Assembly (NCBI RefSeq): GCF_019219075.1
Contig: NZ_JAHUWJ010000007.1
Location: 186,001-250,000, forward strand
Length of the DNA stretch: 64,000 bases
Reading direction: 5' to 3'
DNA from: Chitinophaga sp. sic0106
GTDB lineage: Bacteria; Bacteroidota; Bacteroidia; Chitinophagales; Chitinophagaceae
The notes under the pieces were generated by a model, which saw only the letters and a program-made list of their open reading frames with translations, did not search any database and was not told the origin of the DNA. Within the stretch, counting starts at the first letter, position 1. Each line of letters opens with the position of its first letter. This document shows, piece after piece, positions 28,924 to 39,347 of this stretch. A program made the position numbers and the translations under genes.

Positions 28924-29664
28924 ATGAAATCACATCTTCCAAAATATTATTTGCTACTCCTCCTCTGTATATCAGGGCACCGACTGTATGCACAAGCTGA
29001 TATTGACGAAGCAGGCAAATTACTCAGCCGAGTCAAACAAACATATGATTCCGCTAATATCTCCTTTCATCTAAAGTATACATATGCCGAGGCAGATCAA
29101 CCCAATACTGTAACGGACTCCTTAGAGGGTGACGCACGACTCCAGGGGAGCAATTGTTTCATGACCCTTGGAAATATTATCTTTTTTAGAAATCAGTCTT
29201 ACAATATCTCTGTATTTAAAGAGGATAAACTGATCATGCTGGGCAGACCCTCCACACTCAGCAAGGAGATGCAACTACCCTCAGATCAGATTAGCACCGC
29301 ATTGCACCAGGCCGGCGTCACTGCATGCCGACTGTTGCGGAATCATCAACTGACTACGATCATTTTCGAATACTCACGAGAAAGCCCGTGCCGGAGAATG
29401 GAAATCACTATCGACGAAGCCACCAGCCTTATCCGGGAAGTCGTCACCCAGATACCACAACCGCTGTCACCGGAAGAATCCGTAACTACACGTGGCTCCG
29501 AACAATATATAATGATTAGAACCTTTTTCACTGCCATGAAAACGGAGCAACCAAATGATTCCATTTTCAATGAAAAGATGTTTTTCACCCGCGAGGGCAA
29601 TGTTATAAAGCCTGCTGCTGCGTATGCCGATTATCAGATATTTCTTGCTAGCCCTAATATTTAA
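28924..29664 (+). CDS. Small exported protein of the Rhs operon (LolA-like length, unassigned)
   Basis: 246 residues with signal peptide 'YYLLLLLCISGHRLYAQ'. The body begins 'DIDEAGKLLSRVKQTYDSAN' and has alternating strands, which recalls LolA-like lipoprotein-binding half-barrels. There is no decisive motif, and I would not assign the fold. It is 4 bp after the jellyroll gene and 10 bp before the Rhs gene, so it is co-transcribed. A periplasmic chaperone role would fit its position. Confidence 0.6.
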   Translation: MKSHLPKYYLLLLLCISGHRLYAQADIDEAGKLLSRVKQTYDSANISFHLKYTYAEADQPNTVTDSLEGDARLQGSNCFMTLGNIIFFRNQSYNISVFKEDKLIMLGRPSTLSKEMQLPSDQISTALHQAGVTACRLLRNHQLTTIIFEYSRESPCRRMEITIDEATSLIREVVTQIPQPLSPEESVTTRGSEQYIMIRTFFTAMKTEQPNDSIFNEKMFFTREGNVIKPAAAYADYQIFLASPNI

Positions 29665-29674
29665 AACCTGTACC

Positions 29675-32600
29675 ATGCGTGCAAAATATACTATGCCAGC
29701 TATCATTGGTCTATTGCTATTCTGGTTAACACCAATGGCAGTAAAAGCGCAATCCTTTACCAGTATTAAAAAGGTGCTGAATGGTGCGTTGAATGAAATA
29801 GTGACAAATGCCGAAATAACGGTACAGGATAGTGCTTTTTTCAACGCTACTCTCATCGGAAAACTAGAAGGACAATATCCGTTAAAAAATGCGGTAACAC
29901 TTAAGATCAATGAGTATAGTAATGTGTATATCAATGCGCCTTACACCGTTACTGCTGACCTCCTGATCAGCTATATTGGCGGCGATAGCACGCTGCGATC
30001 AGTCACAAAACAATTACAGATAAAATATGATACGGGCAAAGCCTATACAAACAATGCTGCTTTTGTATTCAGCCGTGCGCACCGGGTAACGGTAAAAGTA
30101 CAGAGTGTCACAGCATCCCTTCCCCGGGCCTTGAAAACAGTACTGCTGGAAAATGAAATACAGGTAAGACCGGTGTATAAACTGAACCGGACTACAGATG
30201 CAGTCCAAAACATTCAGCTCACCCCCCTTTCCCTGCCAGAGTCAGATGAGGCAACCACCACCTGGAATGCGGTTCTGGGTGCAGATGAATATGACGTAGA
30301 ATGGGCCTATATTGATTCCTCCGTTATTGCAAGTGGCAGGTATGGCAGCCCCCTAAACTATGAAAAAATATTTAACAATAACGCTACTCGTGTCACCGTT
30401 GCTGGCAACAGTTATTCGATCCCACTGCTATATGACAATGGAGGATTTCTGTATGTAAGGGTACGTGCAGTATCGCTAAAAGCGGATAACACCCGCTTTG
30501 AAACACAGTGGAGCAATGCAATTGGCAACGTAGCCATCATGAGTTATCGTGGACATCAGCGCAATCTCAACTGGCAGTCTTTCATTAACTATGCGGAAGA
30601 TGGAAAACGTAAAGCAGTCGTAAAGTATTTCGATGGAGGACTCCTGAACCGGCAAACGGTGACCAAAGACAATACGACCAACACCACTATTGTTGCAGAA
30701 ACACTCTATGACAGACAAGGCCGTCCAGCCATCCAGGTATTACCCGCTCCTACTCTTTCCAATATCATACAGTATACTTTCCGATTTAATACGGACATCA
30801 ACGGAAATGAGTACGATAAATCATTATATGATACAGTGGTCGCTGTCCGGGACATCATAGATGCTGCCGCACCGGCCATGGGGACGACTTCAGGTGCTGC
30901 ACAGTACTATTCGCCCCAAAGTCCTTTTGTTACCGACAGCATACATTCTAATGTACCCAATGCAGGTGGTTATCCTTTCACGGAAACTGTTTATACCAAT
31001 GATAATACAGGAAGGATCAGCAGGCAGGGCAACGTCGGCCCGGCGTTCCGGACCAATGGGACCCATACTACCAAATATTACTATGGCAGCCCCAGCCAGG
31101 AGGAATTAGATCGTTTATTTGGTACCGAAGCCGGAGATGCCTCTCATTATTTCAAGAATATGTTACAGGATGCCAATGGCCAACTATCAGTTATTTATAC
31201 CGATATGCATGGCCGTACGGTAGCCACCGCCCTGGCAGGCACGGATGAAAATAGCCAGTTAAAAAGTCTGCCATCCAATAAACCTGCAACCGTACTGGAT
31301 ACTTTAAGCGGCTTATCTAATACGCAGATACAACATTATTCGCTGCTTACCCGCAGATCATTGTTGGTAGAATCTGATACCCGCTATACTTTTAAATATG
31401 CAATCACCCCTCCTACGTTGAAGATCCGGGACTGCAATAACAATGAAATAGATTATACCGCAAAATATAACCTGGAGATCCGGATAACGGATGATGTAAA
31501 TAACTTGCTACTTCCCGATAATCAGCCATTTGTTAAAAGGTACACGATCACTGGTCCACTGACAGATACCTTTTCCATATTTCTACCACGAGGTAACTAT
31601 GAAGTAACGAAAACCCTGGTAATCAATGAGGCTGAAATGGAACGCTATCGGGACAGTATTTACCTTCCCGGTAGTGTATGTATCAACCTGGACAGTATTA
31701 CCCGGCAGCAACGTACTATAATGAATAGCCCCAACTGTGCACCCGACTGTAGCACTTGCAAAACAGAGATAGGCAGCATTGCAACCTTTACTGTCGCTTA
31801 TATGAACAGGGCAGGGTTGAATGTGTCTGATTCAGCTGCCTACAGAACAGAAATTGCAACCGCATACACTCAGCAAATAGATTATTGCAATAAGCTATGT
31901 AACACCGTTCCCCAGGGCGACAATCTCAAAGCTGCCATGTTGCAGGACATGACACCTCCTGGTGGTCAATATGCAAACACTGACACCACCGATAAGTATT
32001 CAATCTTTTTTGAACTGGGAAGCCAAACGGAGGCATTATTTAGAAATCCTGCTATCGTCTATCTGAACGAAGAAGGAAAACCTGATCTGGTGTATGACGA
32101 AGACATGGAGCGAATGGTTTTGCCACAGCAATTATCGCCGGACCAGTTTACCAATAAGTTCAAGGCTTCCTGGGCGCAACAACTGCTGCCTTATCATCCG
32201 GAATATTGCAGGTATGTAGAGTCACGGAAATTCGATGATAGCAAACGATGGGAAGACGAAATACGTGCCGTGGACACCTATCAGGAAGCGCTGTTGAAAG
32301 GGTACTTAAACCCTACTGCCAACAGCAGCTACAGCGCGGCATATGGTATGCCGGTAGGTGCAAATAAGGATCCGTTTGTGAACATGGGAAGTAACACTGC
32401 ATTGGTGAACACCTTTCTCTCCTCTTATATCAAACAAGGAAGCACCAGTTACAATATCTGGGTCGTGGCAGCCGCTACAACCCTTTGTTCTCAGAGTATA
32501 TGCTTATCTACTTATCAGGGAGAATCAAATATTTTCAGTAAAAGTGGTTTATGCACCGGTGATAAGGACGCTATCTGGAGAACCTTTCGGGAGCTGTATC

Positions 32601-35600
32601 TACAACGGCGCGATTCACTGATGAATGCGGCCATCCGTAATATCAGTTGCAGCCCTACTCCTACCCAGCTCCTGACCAAAGGTAAGTTCTCCCACTTTGC
32701 AGCGGTGCAAGACCATCTGACAAGGAATGGCCTCAGCGGAATTAACATAGGCAGTACACAAAGCAGCGTGCAACACTTTGCCGATTCCGCCGGAGCTAGT
32801 TTTAAAAATGACGCCTGTAACAGCTATGTGGATACCTGGATGAAACAACTCACAGGATGCAATTACACACCCTACTGGACTGAAATCAAGGCCCGGCTTC
32901 TTGCTGTATGTAAAGCCGGTACCGATACTGATCACCCGATGGGTGCAAGCTCTGTTCCTTACAACAGTAGTCTGAGTGATTCCTCATTTGAAGATGTGCT
33001 TACCAAATTCAAGGTGGCACATCCTGAACTGAATGTACCTGCCGGCTGTCCGACACTACTGACGATACCTGCTCCTTACTATGCGCAGCAGCAAGGTGTA
33101 ACCCGGCGAACCACTACACCACCTACCCCCTGTGAGTGTACCAAAATAAAGGAAATCAAGTTTTCATATGATCTCGCAAAACTTTCAGGGGAATCATTTT
33201 CTCAATATCTCCTCCGGACACAACACCTGCGGATGACTGAGCAACAGTTGAATGATTTACTGAGTGCATGCTCTGGCCAGAGTGCCTGCGTTTATACAGA
33301 AAGGGAACTGGTTATACCTCCCGCTTTCCAATGCTATACTGCTCCTCCTTGTGCCAGGTGTGCGGTTGTAAAAGCGGTCAGTGACAGTTTTAAATACACC
33401 TACCCGGGCATCTTGCCGGATAGTATTGGTGTAGACTCATTACAGCAAATCTATAATCAGGTATACGCCAATTACATGAACAGCCGGTTAGGCTTTAGCT
33501 TCCGATCAGGCGATTACCTTCAATTTCTGAATAACTGCTCAACAGCTGTATTTATTGATTCTATTATAACGGAGCCCAATTACACCAGATCCACCTTTAA
33601 TTATGGCAGCGGCCTCACTATTCGTGATGCACGCCCAACCGGCGATGGTGGGTACGTGTTTGTGGGCAGTGTTAACAATTCCAGTGGTGTCGCAATTCCA
33701 TTTATTTCCAAAGTAGACAGGAATAGTAATCCTGTATTTCAGAAGACGGTGGCATCCAAAGGAATGACCAGTGGATTCTTTTACCGGGTGATGGTAGCCA
33801 GCGATGGAAATATTGTTGCCTGCGGTGTGAACCTGGGTTCTGAGTTCAGCGGCAACGCCATCACTGTTGACAGCCTCCCTGCATTAAAAGGAGCAGGTAC
33901 GATGGTGAAGTTCAACGCATCAGGCGTCGTACAGTGGGGCCAAGGATTTAACAGTGATCAGGTAGAACTTATCCGCCAGGTAATTGAATTACAGAATGGT
34001 GATTATGGATTTATGGGAGACTGGAGTTATCCTGGAGATGTAACCCCGGCACAGTGGATGGTAGGTGTGATGAGCAATGGTGGTATCCTGAAATGGCGGA
34101 AACGCATTAAGAATATGCCTAACCATTGTTTATCAATAAGATTGCTGGAAGACAATGATACCCTGATTTTAGCAGGTATCCTCGTAAAACCACCTGAGGT
34201 TTTGTTTCAGCCCCACCTGCTTAGGTGGAATAAGACCACTGGAGCATTCCTACCATCTTTCTATATTCATACGTCCTTTAAAGCGGATATGAATCAGTTT
34301 GATAAGTTAGCAGATGGCACCTACCGCATCAGTGCTATATTATCCCAAAGTAATGGAGCTACCAGGGGGCCAATAACAATCATAGATGTAAGTGGATATG
34401 GAGTTATACAGCGCCAGAAAACACTTACTGGACTCGAAGGCTTTAATTTTGGTTGGCTGGCAGCCAGTCAACAAACGGATGGTTCTATATTCTTTGGCCT
34501 TCAAATGGAAAGTGGACCTGGGCCCGTCTACCTGATGAAATATAATAGTGGTAACACCGGTGCATTTTCCTGGAGTAAAAAGCTCACTGGTATCTATGGT
34601 TTTACGAGGTGGACAGGACCAATAGGAAGCAAAATTGTGTCGCTTGGCTCCAGTGGATCAGCCGCAGAGATATATACGTTTAACAATTCTGCCGCGGCGG
34701 ATTGCGAAACAACAGTTACAGCGCCTACTGCTTCAACTCCTTCCTATGCTTCCTACACTTTTGCGGTGGATACGGCTAATATCGTTAACCTGCTCGGAGT
34801 GGGCCTGTATGGCAGGTTAGATCTGAAAGATTCCAGTATTTCTGTTTCAACATCCTATTACTCCTGCAGTACCGGCACGGGTAATATCACTAACGTCCAC
34901 TACTACACTGGCCCCTGGTTATGTGGACAGTCGCAACCTACTTTTGAGTCTACGGCCATTGACACTGTTAATAATTGCTTCGACAGTACCTTTTTTATCG
35001 TCAATACTGCCACAGAAATATACAAAGCGAAGATTGATTCTGCCAGCGTTGATTTCATCTCAAAATATTTACAGACAGCATTAAATGCAGCTACCAATGA
35101 GCAATTTACAGTAGCACATAAGAAATCAGAGTATCATTATACTTTATATTATTATGACCAGGCAGGCAACCTCACCAAAACCATTCCTCCGGCAGGAGTA
35201 GTGCTGGACACGACTGCTACCTGGTTGCAGGACGTACGTGCTGCAAGGGCCAGTGGGACACATCTTACGCCACCACATAACTTTATAACCAGCTATCGAT
35301 ACAACTCCCTCAACAAAGTCACCGACCAGGTCTCTCCTGATGGTGGCCAAAGCCATTTCTTCTATGACAGGATTGGCAGATTGGTGATCTCAAGGAATGA
35401 GAAGCAGGGTCGGAGCGCCATGTATAGCTATACCACCTATGATACACTGGGAAGGGTTCATGAAGTGGGCGAGATCACATCCACTTTTGGGTTCTTTGAT
35501 TACATCACCCGCGATCCTGCAACACTGGAGATGTTTCTTAGTTATTTTGCCAGTACCCGGACACAGATTGTACAAACGAATTATGATCAGCCATATTACG

Positions 35601-38089
35601 GCTACCTGGGATCTCCTTCTCCACTGGTTCAACGTAATCTGCGTAACAGGGTATCATGGGTGTCGTATTTCAACAATGCTGTGGATATGGACACCTACAC
35701 CCGTTCCACCGCCTATAGTTATGACACACATGGCAATGTAGATACACTGCTTCAGGATTTCCGTAGTGGTGCTATGAATAGTAGTTTCAACCGATTTAAG
35801 AAAATTGCATACAATTATGACCTGATCTCCGGCAAGGTAAATAAGGTAAGCTACCAACCGGGAAATATCGATGCATTCTATCATAGGTATCGCTACGATG
35901 CTGAAAACCGCATTACCGATGTGGAAACCAGCTCTGATGATTTCCACTGGGAAAAGGATGCCTTTTACCAGTATTACAAACATGGCCCCCTGGCGCGTAG
36001 TGTAATTGGGCAGCAACAGATACAGGGTATCGATTATGCCTATACCTTACAGGGATGGCTGAAGGGAGTAAATGGAGGCTCACCTGCTACGGCCACTGAC
36101 ATGGGGCATGATGGTAAGTCCGGTGGCTATTCAGCTCAAGACGCGTTTGGCTTCAGTTTGCATTATTATGGAGATAGTGATTATATAGCTATTGGTACTG
36201 CTGATAAATTAGCAAAAGGCACTGCCAGTAATACCACACTATTCAAACCGCTGTTTAATGGCAACATTGCAGCCATGGGCGTGAATCTACCGAAATTTGG
36301 TTCTCCCCTACTCTATACATATCAATATGATGTTCTGAACAGGCTTAGCGCTAAACGTGCAGCCAATGGCTTCAACACTACTACCAACACCTGGACTCCG
36401 GTGGCGACGGAAGACCTCAAAGAAGAGCTCTCCTATGATGCCAATGGCAACATTACAGCATACAGGCGGAATGGCAATACCGCTGTTGCAGGTAATCCAC
36501 TTGTGATGGATAACCTGACATATGAATACTATCCTGGCAAAAACCAGCTAAATCATGTGGAAGACTCTGTCGGCAATAGCAATTACAGCGCTGACCTAGA
36601 CAATCAGCCTTCCCAAAATTACGTATATGACTCCATCGGCAACCTGGTGTATGACGAAGCAGCCGGCATCGATAGTATCCGCTGGTCAGTATATGGGAAA
36701 ATATCGCGTATTAAAAAGAATAATGGCACAGTAATCACATATGCCTATGACGCAATGGGTAATCGTGTAAGCAAGGAAGTTGGTGGCATTGGGACTTATT
36801 ACGTACGTGATGCCAGCGGCAATATCATGAGCATCTATACGGCTGGAGACCTTAGCGTCAACAGCGGTGACATGACACAGGTAGAAACTTCACTTTATGG
36901 TAGCAGCAGGCTGGGCGTATTGAATCAGCGTATTAATGTAAAAAACAGGGTACTTCCTGACACAGTCTCACTCACTGGCGCTGGTTATGGAATTATTAGT
37001 ATATTTAATAGAGGAAACAAGGTCTTTGAATTAAGTAATCACCTGGGGAATGTTCTTACTACCCTGTCAGATCGAAAGCGCCCTATTAGTACTAATGATA
37101 GTCTGATAGATCGTTATGAACCTGTAGTCTTAAGTGCACATGATTATTACGCTTTTGGGATGTTGATTCCTGGAAGGAATGGCAGCTTGGATACGGGTGG
37201 GAATTGGGTAGTGAATGGAGGTGGATACCGTTATGGCGTCAACGGACAAGAGAAGAGTAATGAGATAAAAGGAGAAGGAAACAGCTATACTGCAATGTTC
37301 TGGGAGTATGATCCTAGGATTGGAAGAAGATGGAATGTGGACCCTAAGCCGAATGTTAGCATAAGCCAATATGTAGCATTCTCTAATAGACCGATTCAAT
37401 ATAATGATCCACAAGGAGATACAATTGCCCCTTTAACGACTTTTGAATTACAAAGGATCGCTCGACCTCTTGCTGGAGATAGGCAGGGAGTTAGATTTAA
37501 TAAGTTTGTAGGTAGAGTATTTGAAGGGTTAGCATTGGAGTCACAAGGAGCATTGACCAAGAACGGAGTTAAGTACAGTTCAATAGAAAGATTTCAAAAA
37601 ACAGGTGGAAATGTGAAAGACGTAATTCCAGATGGAATCAGTGCCGTGACTTATAAAAGGCTCGACATCGCATATTTACAAATGTCAACTGTGGTTTTAC
37701 CCAATAGTCATTTTTATGAAGTGAAGGCAGTTGATGGAACAATCAATTTATCATATAGTAATTATCAAATTCAGGGAGAGCTAGATGCAATTAAAAAAAC
37801 TCCCGGTTATTCTGAGAAAAGAGCACTTTTTACTTTTGTCACAACAGCAAATACTAAAATCGGACTTGATGTTGTCAATTATGCAACTAAAAATGGAATT
37901 CAATTGTTTCAAGTCACAGCAAATTATGAAACTGATAATGATAGAATTTATTTTTCATACCCAAGAATGTTAAATTATGGAGTTTGGCCTAAAGGCAATT
38001 TTAAACCATTGCCATTCACATTTCATCCAGCATGGGAAACACCGCAAATACCAAATGATCCCGATCCAAATGACGCCGACGTCAAATAG
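29675..38089 (+). CDS. Rhs repeat protein with C-terminal PD-(D/E)xK nuclease toxin tip
   Basis: 2804 residues from the ATG at 29675, ten bases after the previous stop, which starts a signal peptide ending 'TPMAVKAQ'. A longer frame from 29624 overlaps the upstream gene and is not preferred. A fibronectin-like and DUF6443-like part comes first ('AETLYDRQGRPAIQVLPAP'), then a Cys-rich region ('NCAPDCSTCK', 'PPCARCAVVK'). A propeller-like segment spans about 1308-1672 ('ARPTGDGGYVFVGSVNNSSG'). YD repeats run from about 1819, and the Rhs core ends in 'YDPRIGRRWNVDPKP' and 'YNDPQGD' (about 2583). The 221-residue tip shows Glu 2617, Asp 2653 in 'VIPDGI', and Glu 2682/Lys 2684 in 'FYEVKAVDG': a restriction-endonuclease-like site. 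The core should encapsulate and release the tip, which probably cuts nucleic acid in rival cells. Confidence 0.9.
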   Translation: MRAKYTMPAIIGLLLFWLTPMAVKAQSFTSIKKVLNGALNEIVTNAEITVQDSAFFNATLIGKLEGQYPLKNAVTLKINEYSNVYINAPYTVTADLLISYIGGDSTLRSVTKQLQIKYDTGKAYTNNAAFVFSRAHRVTVKVQSVTASLPRALKTVLLENEIQVRPVYKLNRTTDAVQNIQLTPLSLPESDEATTTWNAVLGADEYDVEWAYIDSSVIASGRYGSPLNYEKIFNNNATRVTVAGNSYSIPLLYDNGGFLYVRVRAVSLKADNTRFETQWSNAIGNVAIMSYRGHQRNLNWQSFINYAEDGKRKAVVKYFDGGLLNRQTVTKDNTTNTTIVAETLYDRQGRPAIQVLPAPTLSNIIQYTFRFNTDINGNEYDKSLYDTVVAVRDIIDAAAPAMGTTSGAAQYYSPQSPFVTDSIHSNVPNAGGYPFTETVYTNDNTGRISRQGNVGPAFRTNGTHTTKYYYGSPSQEELDRLFGTEAGDASHYFKNMLQDANGQLSVIYTDMHGRTVATALAGTDENSQLKSLPSNKPATVLDTLSGLSNTQIQHYSLLTRRSLLVESDTRYTFKYAITPPTLKIRDCNNNEIDYTAKYNLEIRITDDVNNLLLPDNQPFVKRYTITGPLTDTFSIFLPRGNYEVTKTLVINEAEMERYRDSIYLPGSVCINLDSITRQQRTIMNSPNCAPDCSTCKTEIGSIATFTVAYMNRAGLNVSDSAAYRTEIATAYTQQIDYCNKLCNTVPQGDNLKAAMLQDMTPPGGQYANTDTTDKYSIFFELGSQTEALFRNPAIVYLNEEGKPDLVYDEDMERMVLPQQLSPDQFTNKFKASWAQQLLPYHPEYCRYVESRKFDDSKRWEDEIRAVDTYQEALLKGYLNPTANSSYSAAYGMPVGANKDPFVNMGSNTALVNTFLSSYIKQGSTSYNIWVVAAATTLCSQSICLSTYQGESNIFSKSGLCTGDKDAIWRTFRELYLQRRDSLMNAAIRNISCSPTPTQLLTKGKFSHFAAVQDHLTRNGLSGINIGSTQSSVQHFADSAGASFKNDACNSYVDTWMKQLTGCNYTPYWTEIKARLLAVCKAGTDTDHPMGASSVPYNSSLSDSSFEDVLTKFKVAHPELNVPAGCPTLLTIPAPYYAQQQGVTRRTTTPPTPCECTKIKEIKFSYDLAKLSGESFSQYLLRTQHLRMTEQQLNDLLSACSGQSACVYTERELVIPPAFQCYTAPPCARCAVVKAVSDSFKYTYPGILPDSIGVDSLQQIYNQVYANYMNSRLGFSFRSGDYLQFLNNCSTAVFIDSIITEPNYTRSTFNYGSGLTIRDARPTGDGGYVFVGSVNNSSGVAIPFISKVDRNSNPVFQKTVASKGMTSGFFYRVMVASDGNIVACGVNLGSEFSGNAITVDSLPALKGAGTMVKFNASGVVQWGQGFNSDQVELIRQVIELQNGDYGFMGDWSYPGDVTPAQWMVGVMSNGGILKWRKRIKNMPNHCLSIRLLEDNDTLILAGILVKPPEVLFQPHLLRWNKTTGAFLPSFYIHTSFKADMNQFDKLADGTYRISAILSQSNGATRGPITIIDVSGYGVIQRQKTLTGLEGFNFGWLAASQQTDGSIFFGLQMESGPGPVYLMKYNSGNTGAFSWSKKLTGIYGFTRWTGPIGSKIVSLGSSGSAAEIYTFNNSAAADCETTVTAPTASTPSYASYTFAVDTANIVNLLGVGLYGRLDLKDSSISVSTSYYSCSTGTGNITNVHYYTGPWLCGQSQPTFESTAIDTVNNCFDSTFFIVNTATEIYKAKIDSASVDFISKYLQTALNAATNEQFTVAHKKSEYHYTLYYYDQAGNLTKTIPPAGVVLDTTATWLQDVRAARASGTHLTPPHNFITSYRYNSLNKVTDQVSPDGGQSHFFYDRIGRLVISRNEKQGRSAMYSYTTYDTLGRVHEVGEITSTFGFFDYITRDPATLEMFLSYFASTRTQIVQTNYDQPYYGYLGSPSPLVQRNLRNRVSWVSYFNNAVDMDTYTRSTAYSYDTHGNVDTLLQDFRSGAMNSSFNRFKKIAYNYDLISGKVNKVSYQPGNIDAFYHRYRYDAENRITDVETSSDDFHWEKDAFYQYYKHGPLARSVIGQQQIQGIDYAYTLQGWLKGVNGGSPATATDMGHDGKSGGYSAQDAFGFSLHYYGDSDYIAIGTADKLAKGTASNTTLFKPLFNGNIAAMGVNLPKFGSPLLYTYQYDVLNRLSAKRAANGFNTTTNTWTPVATEDLKEELSYDANGNITAYRRNGNTAVAGNPLVMDNLTYEYYPGKNQLNHVEDSVGNSNYSADLDNQPSQNYVYDSIGNLVYDEAAGIDSIRWSVYGKISRIKKNNGTVITYAYDAMGNRVSKEVGGIGTYYVRDASGNIMSIYTAGDLSVNSGDMTQVETSLYGSSRLGVLNQRINVKNRVLPDTVSLTGAGYGIISIFNRGNKVFELSNHLGNVLTTLSDRKRPISTNDSLIDRYEPVVLSAHDYYAFGMLIPGRNGSLDTGGNWVVNGGGYRYGVNGQEKSNEIKGEGNSYTAMFWEYDPRIGRRWNVDPKPNVSISQYVAFSNRPIQYNDPQGDTIAPLTTFELQRIARPLAGDRQGVRFNKFVGRVFEGLALESQGALTKNGVKYSSIERFQKTGGNVKDVIPDGISAVTYKRLDIAYLQMSTVVLPNSHFYEVKAVDGTINLSYSNYQIQGELDAIKKTPGYSEKRALFTFVTTANTKIGLDVVNYATKNGIQLFQVTANYETDNDRIYFSYPRMLNYGVWPKGNFKPLPFTFHPAWETPQIPNDPDPNDADVK
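37425..38089 (+). other. AT-rich exchangeable toxin tip of the Rhs protein
   Basis: From the end of the Rhs core motif ('NDPQGD') to the stop, base composition turns clearly more AT-rich than in the preceding 7 kb, as expected for a cassette swapped in by recombination at the core boundary. The predicted active-site codons are at 37523 (Glu), 37631 (Asp), 37718 (Glu) and 37724 (Lys). Confidence 0.75.
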
Positions 38090-38135
38090 GTATTTAATAT
38101 CAATTATTTTTTTCATTCTATGTGCAATAGATATC

Positions 38136-38765
38136 ATGGCTCAATCCAAACCATTACCGTTAAGTAAAAAACAAATAAAGGAGAAAGTGGCATCAGGAGA
38201 ATTTATTCTAGATGCGAAGTTATCCGATAAGTATAATTCGCCAACATACAAGTCACAAAGTGGAAACATATTAACTGTTAATAATAAAGGTGGCTTTATT
38301 TGGAGTTCATTATCTGATATGCTAAACTTATTTGAATTAGATTCAGAAAATACTGATATTTATGATTTATCTAATTGGATCACTGATATTCAGCAGCTTA
38401 AAGAGCTCCCTATCCTTACACTTGAGGTTTTGTCAACCGAACTCCAGACAAACATTGATTATAGTGAAAACTCTCTTAATTTACTGGATAAATATTTACA
38501 AAGGCAGAATCACATTGATCGCCATGTATTTTTATCATTAGTTTATTTTTCTTGCGAATTATTATCGCAACGATTAGGTGGAGAAGTCACAGTTGATAAA
38601 ACAGACAGTCAATCGGAATATACCTTAGTTGTAAAGGATAAGAAATTAAGAACATATAAGCCTTATGTAGAGTTAATTGAGTGCATTTTAGAAAAAGAAA
38701 AATGTAGTTTAAGCGAGATAATATATTTAGAATCCCAGCGTTACAAACTACTTGACGGAGCATAA
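38136..38765 (+). CDS. Probable immunity protein for the Rhs nuclease tip
   Basis: 209 residues from the ATG at 38136. A longer frame to 38070 would add a hydrophobic, signal-like stretch and overlap the Rhs stop. The truncated paralogue at 39348 starts exactly at the position of this internal ATG ('MAQSKPLPLSKKQIKE' here, 'MEQSNPKKITKKEAEI' there). A cytosolic start also suits protection against a nuclease. The protein is acidic, with a beta-rich first half ('YKSQSGNILTVNNKGGFIWS') and helical second half. No family is recognised. The role is inferred from its place directly after the toxin tip and from the orphan paralogue. Confidence 0.75.
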   Translation: MAQSKPLPLSKKQIKEKVASGEFILDAKLSDKYNSPTYKSQSGNILTVNNKGGFIWSSLSDMLNLFELDSENTDIYDLSNWITDIQQLKELPILTLEVLSTELQTNIDYSENSLNLLDKYLQRQNHIDRHVFLSLVYFSCELLSQRLGGEVTVDKTDSQSEYTLVVKDKKLRTYKPYVELIECILEKEKCSLSEIIYLESQRYKLLDGA

Positions 38766-38819
38766 TTACTACCAGTTAATCTCGGCTGTCTGAATACTGT
38801 CTCCTGAGCATAGATCAAG

Positions 38820-39119
38820 TTGACGGATAAAATCTTTCTGTATTCCGATAAACACCTAACCTTTTTAATGCTCCGAATGGTTCAAACAGCTTCAAGATTT
38901 AACTTATTTCAATTGCCAGTACAAATATTTTCAAAAGGGGCAAGGCTGTACGCTGCTAGGAAGATCAATTCTAATAGAAAATTGGATAAAAAATTACAGA
39001 CAGCAAGCAGAGAAGCTTATTATTGGCGGCAAGGATATCCCATGGATGGCAATTCTGATATCGGAAAGATGGGTACACTAATCCCTCCTTCTGAAAAAGC
39101 TATAATAATTGATAAATGA
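38820..39119 (+). pseudogene. Displaced toxin-tip fragment (candidate)
   Basis: A frame without a credible start: TTG at 38820, first ATG at 38868, and a stop at 38811. Its C-terminal part reads 'ASREAYYWRQGYPMDGNSDI' and ends 'PSEKAIIIDK'. Its stop overlaps the start of the next small gene as ATGA, the usual arrangement for toxin tip and immunity gene. I read it as the leftover end of an older Rhs tip. The toxin type cannot be named. Confidence 0.4.
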
Positions 39120-39316
39120 ATAAAGAATATGACAGGTTACTACTTGAAGTATCAGGGGAATTAGGTGAAGGAACAAAAATAGAAAACTCTACTCACCCAC
39201 CTATAGTAAATTATTTACATTTTATTTTTAATGGTTGGTTAGGCAATGAGCTTATAGAATGTTTCCATTGTTACTTGGTGACCGATACTCTACAACAACA
39301 TCTGCATGATAGTTAA
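39116..39316 (+). pseudogene. Truncated immunity-like gene
   Basis: 66 residues beginning 'MNKEYDRLLLEVSGELGEGT' and containing 'LHFIFNGWLGNELIECFHCY', the kind of core strand pair seen in immunity proteins next to polymorphic toxins. It overlaps the preceding fragment by ATGA. It ends abruptly after 'LQQHLHDS', and similar proteins as I remember them are over twice as long, so it is probably 3' truncated. Confidence 0.45.
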
Positions 39317-39347
39317 TTAACTGGTTATTTTATCAAAGCTTAATACT

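Noticed and set aside
29467..29934. 155-residue antisense frame across the start of the Rhs gene
   Set aside because: It crosses the junction of two clear sense genes and has no motif of its own.
38070..38135. Signal-peptide-like extension of the Rhs immunity protein
   Set aside because: The paralogue at 39348 begins at the equivalent of the ATG at 38136, and export would not protect against a nuclease acting in the cytosol.
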